A stretch of 64,000 nt of DNA from an uncultured Clostridium sp. (GTDB taxonomy: Bacteria; Bacillota; Clostridia; TANB77; CAG-508), in assembly GCA_948465565.1 (NCBI GenBank), contig CAOJXR010000007.1, forward strand, positions 1-64,000, in the 5' to 3' direction. The notes beneath the pieces are model-generated. The model saw only the letters and a program-made list of their open reading frames with translations, had not been told where the DNA came from and ran no database searches. Every line of letters begins with the position of its first letter. Position 1 is the first letter of the stretch. Shown here one piece after another: positions 20,834 to 29,745 of this stretch. A program made the position numbers and the translations under genes.

Positions 20834-23272
20834 ATGGACAAGCAAGAAGAGAAAATAATTGAAAGAGACATCGAAGCAGAGATGAGAACCGCATACGTAG
20901 ATTATGCAATGAGCGTTATCGTATCACGTGCTTTGCCAGATGTTAGAGACGGTCTAAAGCCTGTACACAGAAGAATCTTGTACTCAATGTATGAAGATGG
21001 AATAACATCAGACAAACCATACAGAAAATGCGCAAACACCGTAGGTTCCGTTCTAGGACGTTACCATCCACATGGAGATTCATCAGTATATGATGCAATG
21101 GTTAGACTAGCACAAGACTTCTCACAAAGATACACAATGATTGATGGACACGGAAACTTTGGTTCAATAGACGGTGATGGAGCAGCCGCAATGAGGTACA
21201 CAGAAGCCAGAATGGAAAAAATCGCAGAAGAAATGCTTGTTGACATTGAAAAAAATACAGTAGACTTTATGCCAAACTATGACGATAGATTACAAGAACC
21301 AACAGTTCTACCTGCTAAAATACCAGCATTATTGATAAATGGTTCTTCAGGAATTGCTGTTGGTATGGCAACAAATATACCACCACACAACCTATCAGAA
21401 GTAGTTGACGGTATAATCAAAGTAATAGATGAAGACGACGTAACAAACGACGATTTAATGAAAATAATAAAAGGACCAGACTTCCCAACAGAAGGAATAA
21501 TCCTAGGACGTGAAGGTATAAAAGAAGCATACAACACAGGTAGAGGAAAAATAACAGTAAGAGCAGAAGCAGAAATAGAAGAAATGTCAGGAAACAAGAG
21601 AAGAATTATTGTTTCAGCCCTACCATACCAAGTAAATAAAGCTAGACTAATTGAAAATATAGCAATGCTTGCACGTGATAAAAGAATAGAAGGAATCTCA
21701 GACATAAGAGACGAATCAGACAGAGAACATAACGTAAGAGTAGTAATCGAACTAAAAAGAGACGCAAACGCACAAGTAGTATTAAATCAATTATATAAAA
21801 ACACACAAATGCAAATAACATTTGGTGTAATAATGCTTGCACTAGTAAACGGAGAACCAAAAATCCTAACACTAAAAGACTGTATAACAAACTACATAGA
21901 CCACAGAAAAACAGTAGTACTACGTAGAACAAAATTCGAACTTGACAAAGCAGAAGCAAGAGCACATATATTAGAAGGTTTAAAAATAGCTATAGACAAT
22001 ATCGATGAAGTAATACAAATCATCCGTTCAGCATATGACGACGCAAAAGAAAGATTAATGGAAAGATTTGGACTATCAGAAATACAAGCACAAGCTATCT
22101 TAGACATGCAATTAAAACGTTTGTCAGGATTGCAAAGAGAAAAAATCGAAGAAGAATACAACGAATTAATGAAACTAATTGCAAGACTAAAAGAAATTCT
22201 AGCAAGCGACCATTTAGTATACAACATCATCAAAGACGAATTACTTGAAATGAAAGACAAATTCGGAGATGAAAGAAAAACAAAAATAGTTGCAGCAGAA
22301 GGAGACATAGAATTAGACGACTTAATCAAAGAAGAACAAGTAGTAATTGCTTTAACTAGATTTGGTTATATCAAAAGAGAACCAATAGACACATTCAAAA
22401 GTCAAAGAAGAGGCGGAAAAGGAATAACAGGAATGACAACAAGAGAAGATGACTTCGTAAAAGAAATATTTACAGCATCATCTCATGACACATTACTATT
22501 CTTCACAAATAAAGGAAAACTATATAGACTAAGAGGATACGAAGTTCCAGAAGCGGGAAGAACAGCAAAAGGAACAGCAATAGTTAATCTATTAAGCCTA
22601 GACGCAGACGAAAAAGTATCAGCAATAATGCCAATACAAAACTTCGCAGAAGGCAAATACCTACTATTTGCAACAAAAGAAGGTCTCATCAAGAAAACAG
22701 CACTAACAGAATACAACTCATCAAGAAAAACAGGACTACAAGCAATAACACTAAAAGAAGATGATGAATTAATAGATGTTAGACTAACAGACGGAGAAGA
22801 TAATGTAGTACTTGTAACAAGAAAAGGTATGTGTATAACATTCGACGAAAAAGACGTACGTTCAGTAGGAAGAGTATCACAAGGAGTTATAGGAATAAGA
22901 CTTGACACAGACGACCATGTAATAGGAATGGAATCAATAATAGCAAACAGTAAATCAACACTATTAGCTATTACAGAAAACGGATTTGGAAAAAGAACAG
23001 ACCTAGACGAATACAGAGTTCAAATAAGAGGCGGAAAAGGCGTTATAACATATAAAATAACACCAAAAACAGGAGAAGTAATCGGAATCAAAATAGTAAA
23101 CGACGCAGACGACATAATGATGATTACAGACACAGGAACAATAATAAGGATGAACGTAAACGAAATCAGCATCCTAGGAAGATCAACACAAGGTGTAACT
23201 CTAATGAGAACAAACGAAGGAAAAGTCGTAAGTATCGAAAAAATAACAGAAGACTGTAAAGAAATGATGTAA
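20834..23272 (+). CDS. gyrA: DNA gyrase subunit A
   Basis: 812 aa. The N-terminal winged-helix/tower domain has RALPDVRDGLKPVHRRILY and the catalytic region RYHPHGDSSVYDAMVRLAQ; the active tyrosine is in AMRYTEARM (about residue 122). The C-terminal beta-pinwheel has six GyrA repeats and the GyrA box QRRGGKG (about 521). The quinolone-region Ser of HGDSS is retained. About a dozen CGG triplets occur out of frame and none in frame. Confidence 0.97.
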   Translation: MDKQEEKIIERDIEAEMRTAYVDYAMSVIVSRALPDVRDGLKPVHRRILYSMYEDGITSDKPYRKCANTVGSVLGRYHPHGDSSVYDAMVRLAQDFSQRYTMIDGHGNFGSIDGDGAAAMRYTEARMEKIAEEMLVDIEKNTVDFMPNYDDRLQEPTVLPAKIPALLINGSSGIAVGMATNIPPHNLSEVVDGIIKVIDEDDVTNDDLMKIIKGPDFPTEGIILGREGIKEAYNTGRGKITVRAEAEIEEMSGNKRRIIVSALPYQVNKARLIENIAMLARDKRIEGISDIRDESDREHNVRVVIELKRDANAQVVLNQLYKNTQMQITFGVIMLALVNGEPKILTLKDCITNYIDHRKTVVLRRTKFELDKAEARAHILEGLKIAIDNIDEVIQIIRSAYDDAKERLMERFGLSEIQAQAILDMQLKRLSGLQREKIEEEYNELMKLIARLKEILASDHLVYNIIKDELLEMKDKFGDERKTKIVAAEGDIELDDLIKEEQVVIALTRFGYIKREPIDTFKSQRRGGKGITGMTTREDDFVKEIFTASSHDTLLFFTNKGKLYRLRGYEVPEAGRTAKGTAIVNLLSLDADEKVSAIMPIQNFAEGKYLLFATKEGLIKKTALTEYNSSRKTGLQAITLKEDDELIDVRLTDGEDNVVLVTRKGMCITFDEKDVRSVGRVSQGVIGIRLDTDDHVIGMESIIANSKSTLLAITENGFGKRTDLDEYRVQIRGGKGVITYKITPKTGEVIGIKIVNDADDIMMITDTGTIIRMNVNEISILGRSTQGVTLMRTNEGKVVSIEKITEDCKEMM

Positions 23273-23277
23273 TAAAA

Positions 23278-23319
23278 TAAAAAAGTATGGCTGAAGTAAA
23301 AAACATGCCATACTTTTTT
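23278..23319 (+). terminator. Terminator of gyrA
   Basis: AAAAAGTATGGC pairs with GCCATACTTTTT across a 15-base loop, ending in a T run. It lies just after the gyrA stop codon. Confidence 0.85.
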
Positions 23320-23420
23320 GTATCTTAAACAACGATTTTTATTAAAAACAGAACAAAATGTTAAATAAAACATGAAATAATGATAAAATTACGATAATAA
23401 AAACGTAAAGGAGAAAAATT

Positions 23421-23690
23421 ATGATAAATATAAGACCAGTATCAGATTTAAGAAATAAATATCCAGAGATAGAGGAATTAGTATTAAAAGAAGACGAAGC
23501 TGTATATTTAACAAAAAACGGATATGGTTCAATGGTAGTCATGAGCATAGAAAGATATTCAAAACTAATGAGTGACGCAGAATATAGCGAATATATTGAG
23601 AATGCTTTAGACGAAGCAGACAGAGAAGCAGAAGACCCAAACACAAAATACTATACTCATGAAGAAATGAAAAAAAGGCAAGAAGGATAA
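23421..23690 (+). CDS. Phd/YefM-type antitoxin
   Basis: 89 aa. The N-terminal Phd/YefM fold (MINIRPVSDLRNKYPEIEEL, EAVYLTKNGYGSMVVMS, ERYSKLM) binds DNA in the family. The C-terminal acidic tail normally wraps the toxin. AAAGGAG lies 9 bases upstream. The adjacent toxin gene is truncated, so this looks like an orphan antitoxin, possibly still autoregulatory. Confidence 0.85.
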   Translation: MINIRPVSDLRNKYPEIEELVLKEDEAVYLTKNGYGSMVVMSIERYSKLMSDAEYSEYIENALDEADREAEDPNTKYYTHEEMKKRQEG

Positions 23691-23693
23691 TAG

Positions 23694-23819
23694 ATGGAGA
23701 AAAATAATTACACAATAAAATATTCTGCTGCTTTCATAAACCAATTCAACAGTATATTAAAATATCTTGTCTACCAACTAAAAAATAAAATTGCAGCAGA
23801 TAATTTTCATAACCAATCC
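23694..23819 (+). pseudogene. Truncated RelE/ParE-type toxin fragment
   Basis: Starts 3 bases after the antitoxin. The first about 40 residues (YTIKYSAAFINQFNSILKYLV, then NKIAADNF) fit the N-terminal helices of a ParE/RelE toxin. The remaining two thirds, including the beta-sheet and catalytic residues, are replaced by sequence antisense to the 3' end of the helicase-loader gene. A deletion or rearrangement has joined the two convergent genes. Confidence 0.65.
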
Positions 23820-24809
23820 CTATTTCCTCAACCTAATATCATCACCAAAAAATCTACAAATATTATAATTTCCAACAATACGAGAACCAATACGCTCATC
23901 ATAAAACTTAAAAATACCCTTCAAATCCAAATTAGTAGAAATAATAGTCTTAGTAATTTTAGAAGACTGATTCAAAAGTCTAGTATTAATAATATTAAAC
24001 AACTCATTAAAATGCATAGAATTCATAACCTCTGTACCCAAATCATCAATAATAAGCAAATCAACATCCAAAACAAGATTAGCAAGTTCAGAATTATCCT
24101 TTTGCAATTTAGAATTTATAATCGTATCCAACATAACAGGAGCAGTCTGATATAACACCGTCTTACCCGAATCAATAATTTCCTTAGCAATACAATTAGA
24201 AAGGAACGTTTTCCCCAAACCAGTTGAGCCAAGAAAAACAAGATTCTTTTCATCAATCGAGTCGAAATTTTCAATAAAATTCCTTGAAATATCAACAATT
24301 TTTCTCATATTATCTCTAGGAGAAAAATTAGAATTATACTTTTGCAAATTCACTTCATCAGAATACACATTAAAATCAAAATTACTAAAATTCTCACTCT
24401 GTATATTACCAATATTAGCTCTATTATATTCCAAATCATAAATTTTCTGCTTTATACAAAAACAAAGTTCATTATTCACATATCCAGTATCCTCACAAAT
24501 TTTACAATCAAAATTAGGAGAAAGATAATCATCAGGAAGATTTAATTTTTTAAGCAAAGCTTCCTTTTCTTTCAAAACCCTATCTGTTTTTTCTTGTAAA
24601 ATTCGCAACTTTTCCTCTTTTTCAGAAGGAGAAGAAGAAAGCATAGACTTCAAAGAACCTATAGAAATTGATTGCAAATCTTTTTCAAGCCTAGTATATT
24701 CAGCAGAAGTCTCCATCAATTTTCTTTTTCTATCATCTAAAGAAGAAAGTTTATACATTCTTTTAGAATCATATTCGGTTAATAATTTTTTCAAAATAGT
24801 ATTATCCAA
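23820..24809 (-). CDS. dnaI: Helicase loader DnaI/DnaC-type AAA+ ATPase
   Basis: About 329 aa from TTG 24809, spaced 5 bases after GAGGTG; GTG 24815 overlaps that site. A helical N-terminal part with a zinc-binding cluster (CKICEDTGYVNNELCFC, about 102-118) is followed by AAA+ motifs: Walker A FLGSTGLGKTFLSNCIA (about 190), Walker B LLIIDDLGTE (about 250) and sensor motif IISTNLDL. It loads the replicative helicase with DnaD/DnaB-type proteins. It lies 22 bases after dnaD. Confidence 0.9.
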   Translation of the reverse strand: MDNTILKKLLTEYDSKRMYKLSSLDDRKRKLMETSAEYTRLEKDLQSISIGSLKSMLSSSPSEKEEKLRILQEKTDRVLKEKEALLKKLNLPDDYLSPNFDCKICEDTGYVNNELCFCIKQKIYDLEYNRANIGNIQSENFSNFDFNVYSDEVNLQKYNSNFSPRDNMRKIVDISRNFIENFDSIDEKNLVFLGSTGLGKTFLSNCIAKEIIDSGKTVLYQTAPVMLDTIINSKLQKDNSELANLVLDVDLLIIDDLGTEVMNSMHFNELFNIINTRLLNQSSKITKTIISTNLDLKGIFKFYDERIGSRIVGNYNICRFFGDDIRLRK

Positions 24810-24831
24810 GCACACACCTCATATTACAAAA

Positions 24832-25788
24832 TTAATTATTAGCATAAAATGCGTCCAAATTATCATAATTACGCTGTTCATAATTATTATAGTTTGTCAA
24901 CTTTTTCAAATCCTTTATATTCTCTTGTTTTTGCTTAGATTGTTTCAAATATTCTTGAACCTCAGCAACTGTCTTAAATCCTCTATCATGCCAATCAGTA
25001 ATTATCTTATCCAAATATTCAAAACTAATATTAGCCTTTGTTTTCCTCAAAGCAATTTCAATAACATCCATAGAATAACCAAAGTCAATTGCCCATTTCT
25101 CAACATAAGCATCCTCATAAACAGTAAGATTACGATTTAAACCAAGTTTTTTAATAATTGATTTTTTAACTAAAGAAATCTTTTCTTGTTTCTCATAATA
25201 CTTATCCAAATCAGAAAAAGACTGAATATTATTTTTATACCAGCTATCTGCAACAACCTGAATATAGTTTCTATGAAGAGCAGAACGGTCAAAACAATAA
25301 TTAAACAATGCAAGCATTACCTGTTCATCAAAATTATATTTCTTAAACCACATATCAATATCACTATACCAAGAAGGCGACATGATACCCTGGAAAAATT
25401 GATTATTAATATTCTCAATAGCTTTAGCCCTATATTGATTTTTAGCATTTTTCTTAATATCTTCTGGAGAAGAGCACAATTTTGGAGAATATAATTTAAG
25501 TAACTCAACTTCCTGAAGATTAACTATTGAGTAACCTGTATGTTTTTTTATTAGAACACCTAAATCTTCCCAGTACTTAAAAGCTTCCTGAATTGTTTTA
25601 AAAGGTAAAGCCAATTTCTTTGATAAATCATTAACTTTAATATCCTTATCATACTTAGACAAAAATAAAATATATAAATAAACTTTAATATAGTCTCCAT
25701 TAGCAGAAGACAAATATTCCGTAAAAAACACATCCGGAATTTCTGTACATGAAAATAACATTGATTTATCATTTTGTTCTAACTTCAT
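24832..25788 (-). CDS. dnaD: DnaD/DnaB-type primosome protein
   Basis: About 318 aa from the ATG at 25788; a TTG at 25800 lies inside the ribosome-binding region. The N-terminal winged-helix part (YIKVYLYILFLSKY, LALPFKTIQEAFKYWEDLGV) is followed by DnaB_2-type repeats. The C-terminal one has YVEKWAIDFGYSMDVIEIAL and the YxxxIxxWxxxGxxT motif (YLDKIITDWHDRGFKTV). It assists helicase loading at the origin and at restart. It is paired with the loader gene in one operon, probably downstream of the T4SS genes. Confidence 0.88.
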   Translation of the reverse strand: MKLEQNDKSMLFSCTEIPDVFFTEYLSSANGDYIKVYLYILFLSKYDKDIKVNDLSKKLALPFKTIQEAFKYWEDLGVLIKKHTGYSIVNLQEVELLKLYSPKLCSSPEDIKKNAKNQYRAKAIENINNQFFQGIMSPSWYSDIDMWFKKYNFDEQVMLALFNYCFDRSALHRNYIQVVADSWYKNNIQSFSDLDKYYEKQEKISLVKKSIIKKLGLNRNLTVYEDAYVEKWAIDFGYSMDVIEIALRKTKANISFEYLDKIITDWHDRGFKTVAEVQEYLKQSKQKQENIKDLKKLTNYNNYEQRNYDNLDAFYANN

Positions 25789-25866
25789 AAAACACTCCAA
25801 AACAAATTTTATTATGCATTATTTGCACATAAAATTATAACATCAAAAGAGTATATTTACAATATA

Positions 25867-26154
25867 TTAACCAGTTTTGTCATAAAAATAAATTTTAGGT
25901 CGAAAAAAGAATTTCAAAACATATAAAGCAACAATCAATACATTTTCATTTGAATTTGTTAAAACCGAAAAAAGAAAAACTGGAATAAACAAAACTATAA
26001 AAATATAAAACTTAACAACAAACGAATGAAAAAATACAGAAATTATAAAATACAGTAAAAACCCATAAACAAGATTTATAAAAATCGAAGAATATGAAAA
26101 GATACCAAAAAGTTTAAAAGAAAAATTATAATTTTTAGGAAAAATAAAACTAAT
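25867..26154 (-). CDS. PrgI/VirB3-like T4SS membrane protein
   Basis: About 95 aa. The start is probably ATT at 26154, 8 bases after AAGGGG; the GTG at 26163 overlaps that site. FIFPKNYNFSFKLFG at the N-terminus, two closely spaced hydrophobic segments (about 22-45 and 50-70) and the tail LKFFFRPKIYFYDK fit the PrgI family, the VirB3 equivalent in Gram-positive conjugation. It is 12 bases after the VirB6-like gene. Confidence 0.7.
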   Translation of the reverse strand: MSFIFPKNYNFSFKLFGIFSYSSIFINLVYGFLLYFIISVFFHSFVVKFYIFIVLFIPVFLFSVLTNSNENVLIVALYVLKFFFRPKIYFYDKTG

Positions 26155-26166
26155 AAAAACCACCCC

Positions 26167-27039
26167 TTATAATAAATTATTTTTAATATTAGAAATACCA
26201 GATGTAATATCAGAAGTAAACCCAGAGGTAAAGTCCTTAACAAAAGAACTAGCCTTAATCAAACACATTAAAGAAGCAACATACAACAGTTTAGTTATTG
26301 TCAAATTAAAAGTATTATGGAAAGAAAACATAATCAAAAGAATTACACAAATAAACAATTGCACACAAAGTTGCCCAATAAAATTCTTAAGCCATATTTT
26401 AAAAATCCACTTAGACTGATCCAAAGCCACGGACAAAAAAGCAAAAGGAGACATCAATATAAGAATTTTCACAAATATAAAACGTACAGAATAGGTAAAA
26501 AGTAAATTAACAAAACCAAAAGATATAAAAGCACGCAAAACACCATCGAAACTAAAGACAGACAACATATTAGGCAAATCAGACTCAAATAATACAGTAA
26601 TTTTTTCATATATAAGAGAAAATGACAATTGCAAAGAAAATAGAAACACCCCAAGTTCTCTAAGAATATCAGTTATTAAATCAAAGAAGTTGATAATATA
26701 TTCACAAATTGATGAAGAAAAGTGGATAAGTATAGCAGAAAAAAGAAATTTTGTTAAAAACTGAAGCGGTTTCTGAAAATTATTACAAGTCAAAAAAGAA
26801 AACAAATAATTAATAGCATAATAGATCAGAACACCAAAAAGTAAAGCTTTCGACAAAGAAACAATACTAAAACTTTTAGTGAAAAAAGTAATAAAATATT
26901 TATTAGTTAAAATAGACTTATCTATAAAAACTAATTCATCCAAAATAGAAAAAACATTATTATCAACCGAAACCAATAATTTATCAATCAAAGTAGAAAT
27001 AGCATTATTAAGAATTTCAGGTATATTCTCGTATTGCAT
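26167..27039 (-). CDS. VirB6/TrbL-like polytopic T4SS membrane protein
   Basis: 290 aa with about six hydrophobic segments (55-75, 85-105, 120-150, 170-190, 195-220, 235-265) and an N-terminal amphipathic region. The layout (periplasmic-type N-terminus, central membrane core, FAFLSVALDQSKWIFKIWLKNF before the last helices) resembles the Gram-positive VirB6/TrbL channel component. AGGAGG lies 7 bases upstream. It sits between the VirB2-like and PrgI genes. Confidence 0.7.
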   Translation of the reverse strand: MQYENIPEILNNAISTLIDKLLVSVDNNVFSILDELVFIDKSILTNKYFITFFTKSFSIVSLSKALLFGVLIYYAINYLFSFLTCNNFQKPLQFLTKFLFSAILIHFSSSICEYIINFFDLITDILRELGVFLFSLQLSFSLIYEKITVLFESDLPNMLSVFSFDGVLRAFISFGFVNLLFTYSVRFIFVKILILMSPFAFLSVALDQSKWIFKIWLKNFIGQLCVQLFICVILLIMFSFHNTFNLTITKLLYVASLMCLIKASSFVKDFTSGFTSDITSGISNIKNNLL

Positions 27040-27047
27040 AAAACCTC

Positions 27048-27371
27048 CTAACTAAGCAAACTATTTATAGTAGACAAAATCAAATCTATACACAAAATAA
27101 AAGCATAAGAAAATAATGAACCACGAATCAATCTTTTTCCTGTTCGTATACGTTCTTCATCGCCAAAACTAAACTTCTTCATTAAAATACCAGAACCTAC
27201 AGCAATTGCAGCAGCAGGAGTAGAAATTTTAATAATCCAAGACTCAATCTTTTCAAAAGCAGAATTCAACGTTGTAACAAGTTTTGGATATGCAGCAAAA
27301 GAACAATTAGCAAAAGTAAATAAAAATATAAAAAATAATAAAATTGAAAATAATAATTTTGTTTTTTTCAA
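27048..27371 (-). CDS. VirB2-like (TrbC-type) small T4SS protein
   Basis: 107 aa. A signal-anchor (about 6-27) ends at FANCSFAAYP, and there are two further hydrophobic segments (about 50-68 and 85-105). The arrangement resembles VirB2/TrbC-like pilin-type or channel proteins of Gram-positive systems. The TTG start is 9 bases after AAAGGG. It is four bases downstream of virD4. Confidence 0.6.
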   Translation of the reverse strand: MKKTKLLFSILLFFIFLFTFANCSFAAYPKLVTTLNSAFEKIESWIIKISTPAAAIAVGSGILMKKFSFGDEERIRTGKRLIRGSLFSYAFILCIDLILSTINSLLS

Positions 27372-27375
27372 ACAA

Positions 27376-29082
27376 TCACGCCCTTTCTTTTAAAAAATAT
27401 GGAGTTAAATGTAACTTTTCTAATGGATAAATAAAGCTACCACTAGATATAAAAGCAAGACAATTAAAAGTATCCAATTCCCTCGAAAAGAAATTTGAAT
27501 CATAAATAAAATCTTTTTGAATAGAAGTATTAAAACTCTCAGAAATATTAGAATCCTTAGACAGCAAACTATGAAACAAAAAATTATAATTAGTAGTTCT
27601 AGCGTTTTCAGAAATACTCTTAGATAAAACCTCTTTTTCTTCCTTACCAGTTTGCTTAATTGCTTCTTCAATAGTAAAAGAATCATCTGTACGAAACCAA
27701 AACTTGTTAACTAAATTCTGAATCAATGTACGAGTCACAGTATCATTATGAATAGCAGCAAGAAGGGAAGAATAACTTTGAGTAGCAACTATATTAATAC
27801 TTTTTGCTTCTCTTGACTGAGCAAAAAAAGCAGAATCGTTTTGAGTAACATACTCATGATACTCATCACAAATAAAACAAGAAGGAGAAACGGGCTCATC
27901 TTTAGAAAGTTGAGATAATATTTCAGATTGGAAATCAATTTTAAGATAAGCAGCAACAATTTTTGCAAGATTACTATATTCAGACACATTCATATCTAAA
28001 ACAACAATCTTATGGTTTTTAAGCACATAATCAAACCCAGGAAAAGAGATATTTTCTTTATCAGGGCAAAAAGTACGTTTAGCATCCTCATCAGAAACAA
28101 ACACATTAGTTATTCTAGAAATTTCAGACTTTAAAATAGACTGAGTCCTATCATCCAAAGAGAAAAACTCATCTTCAAAAAAATTCATACACGAGACTAA
28201 AGCAGCAATATCATCATTGCTTAGGCTCTTATCAAGAAAACGAGACTTCAAAAATTCAACCTTTTCTTGATAATAATCTTTAGAAAAAATTAATTTATGC
28301 AATTCCACAAATGTCACATATCCATCATTATAAATTCTACAAAGCTTTATAGCCTCAGTCAAAATCTGCTCAGCCTTATCTATCCAATAACTCTCAGTTT
28401 GCTGTGGACTAAAAAGAAGCAAAATATTTTTTAGTCGATTAGCTAAAACATGAGGCTTCAAATTCGGTTTGTCCAACGGATTATAAGTAATAAAATTTTC
28501 AAGATTAATAATTATCAAATCACTGAAATGAAAACAATTCATACAAACCATTTTGACAAACTTATGATAATTTCCCTTAACATCAAGAATTAAAAAAGCA
28601 GATTTATACTTCCCAGAAAAATTCATTTGAAGTAGTTGCTCAGTGACAGGATATAATAATGAAGAAGTTTTACCAGATCCAATAGAGCCAGTCACAAGCA
28701 TATTTTGATATAGCCCAGATATAGGAACATATATAGGTAAATTATCTGAATTTTTTCCAAGATATATGGAATCATCATTATTTTTATAAATTCGCAAATC
28801 ATTAGAATTTGAAACAAAATTATGATTACTAAAAAGAAAAATGAAAATTGAACACAAAAAATTAGAAATAATAAAACATGAAATTACACAAATCACGACA
28901 TATATTCTTTTTAAATTAAGCCAAAAAATCGGAAATTTCTCACAAATATCAAACGGATGAACAGCAAAAAATATACTAACACTATTTGAATCAAATATAG
29001 GTGAAAAAAATCTCAAAAAAATAATGGAAAATACGCAAGTAAAATACACAATGAAAAACCATTTAAAAACAACCTTCTTCAT
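27376..29082 (-). CDS. virD4: VirD4/TraG-type coupling ATPase (first copy)
   Basis: 568 aa. Two N-terminal membrane segments (about 8-28 and 58-85) precede a TraG/VirD4 ATPase. Walker A is LVTGSIGSGKTSSLLYP (about 130), followed by FLILDVKGNYHKFV, the TraG block YWIDKAEQILTEAIK, Walker B CFICDEYHEYV (about 406) and IVATQSYSSL. It normally recruits DNA or protein substrates. The ATG lies 1 base beyond the stop of the upstream small ORF with no strong site of its own, so coupling is likely. No relaxase gene is visible nearby. It is diverged from the second VirD4 at 46900. Confidence 0.88.
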   Translation of the reverse strand: MKKVVFKWFFIVYFTCVFSIIFLRFFSPIFDSNSVSIFFAVHPFDICEKFPIFWLNLKRIYVVICVISCFIISNFLCSIFIFLFSNHNFVSNSNDLRIYKNNDDSIYLGKNSDNLPIYVPISGLYQNMLVTGSIGSGKTSSLLYPVTEQLLQMNFSGKYKSAFLILDVKGNYHKFVKMVCMNCFHFSDLIIINLENFITYNPLDKPNLKPHVLANRLKNILLLFSPQQTESYWIDKAEQILTEAIKLCRIYNDGYVTFVELHKLIFSKDYYQEKVEFLKSRFLDKSLSNDDIAALVSCMNFFEDEFFSLDDRTQSILKSEISRITNVFVSDEDAKRTFCPDKENISFPGFDYVLKNHKIVVLDMNVSEYSNLAKIVAAYLKIDFQSEILSQLSKDEPVSPSCFICDEYHEYVTQNDSAFFAQSREAKSINIVATQSYSSLLAAIHNDTVTRTLIQNLVNKFWFRTDDSFTIEEAIKQTGKEEKEVLSKSISENARTTNYNFLFHSLLSKDSNISESFNTSIQKDFIYDSNFFSRELDTFNCLAFISSGSFIYPLEKLHLTPYFLKERA

Positions 29083-29083
29083 A

Positions 29084-29224
29084 CTAATAATTCTTTTTAA
29101 TATTTAGTTTAAGCCCCTGTTTCGATTGAATAAATAAGATTTCAAATAAAGAATAAATAAAAAATAAGATAATAAAAACATGAAATAAAAAAGTGATAAA
29201 AAATAATACAATTAAAAAATCCAA
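29084..29224 (-). CDS. Small membrane peptide at the head of the T4SS operon
   Basis: 46 aa from TTG 29224, 8 bases after a strong AAAGGAGGT (29233-29241). It has one long phenylalanine/isoleucine/leucine-rich membrane segment (about 3-34) and a basic tail (SKQGLKLNIKKNY). The stop TAG is one base before the virD4 ATG. It fits the many short membrane proteins of Gram-positive T4SS operons, but no family is recognised. Confidence 0.65.
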   Translation of the reverse strand: MDFLIVLFFITFLFHVFIILFFIYSLFEILFIQSKQGLKLNIKKNY

Positions 29225-29252
29225 GTTGTAATACCTCCTTTAGCGTAGACAG

Positions 29253-29281
29253 ATAATACAACAAAAATTTGAATTTGTCTA
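29253..29281 (-). promoter_or_regulatory. Promoter of the minus-strand T4SS operon
   Basis: On the minus strand, TAGACA (29276-29281), 17 bases, TATTAT (29253-29258), ending 12 bases before the SD of the small peptide. On the plus strand the same bases overlap a weak divergent promoter (TTGTCT / TATGTT) toward the DUF1858 gene. Confidence 0.65.
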
Positions 29282-29339
29282 TACTTTTTAAAAAAAATAT
29301 GTTAAAATAATAAAGATTTATAAAAAGGAGGAACTTCAA

Positions 29340-29522
29340 ATGATAGAAAAAACAACTAAAATAGGAAGTCTTTTAGAGGAAAATCCAGAAAAAGCAGAAA
29401 TACTATTAGAAGCAGGAATGCACTGTTTAGGATGCATGGCAGCACAAGAAGAAACATTAGAAGAAGCATGTGCAGTACACGGAATAGATGTAGAAGAATT
29501 AGTAAAAAAACTAAACGCATAA
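29340..29522 (+). CDS. DUF1858 / hybrid-cluster-associated redox disulfide protein
   Basis: 60 aa. The typical start IGSLLEENPEKAEILLEAG is followed by the redox motif HCLGCMAA (CxxC, residues about 24-27) and by EETLEEACAVHGIDVEELV. These small domains occur alone or fused to hybrid-cluster or ScdA-type proteins and probably handle electrons or metal clusters. AAGGAGG lies 8 bases upstream. It is a single-gene unit before tRNA-Arg. Confidence 0.88.
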   Translation: MIEKTTKIGSLLEENPEKAEILLEAGMHCLGCMAAQEETLEEACAVHGIDVEELVKKLNA

Positions 29523-29555
29523 AACAAAAGGCAAGTAAAAAGCTTGCCAAAATAC

Positions 29556-29632
29556 GCATTTGTAGCTCAGTAGGATAGAGCGCTCCCCTCCTAAGGGAGA
29601 GGTCGGGGGTTCGATTCCCTTCAAGTGCACCA
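29556..29632 (+). tRNA. tRNA-Arg (anticodon CCT)
   Basis: Cloverleaf with acceptor GCATTTG/CAAGTGC, anticodon loop CTCCTAA (CCT, reads AGG), T loop GGTTCGATTCC and encoded CCA. It is the only arginine tRNA in the window; no tRNA with anticodon CCG (needed for CGG) is seen here. Confidence 0.96.
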
Positions 29633-29637
29633 AATAA

Positions 29638-29675
29638 AACAGCCTACAAAACATAAAGTTTGTAGACTGTTTTTT
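29638..29675 (+). terminator. Terminator after tRNA-Arg
   Basis: AACAGCCTACAAA pairs with TTTGTAGACTGTT (one mismatch) followed by seven T. Confidence 0.85.
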
Positions 29676-29745
29676 TATCAAGATTTGCCTAAACCAAAAA
29701 AATGTGATAAAATCCTAAAATACCAATATAATTAAAGGAAGAAAC

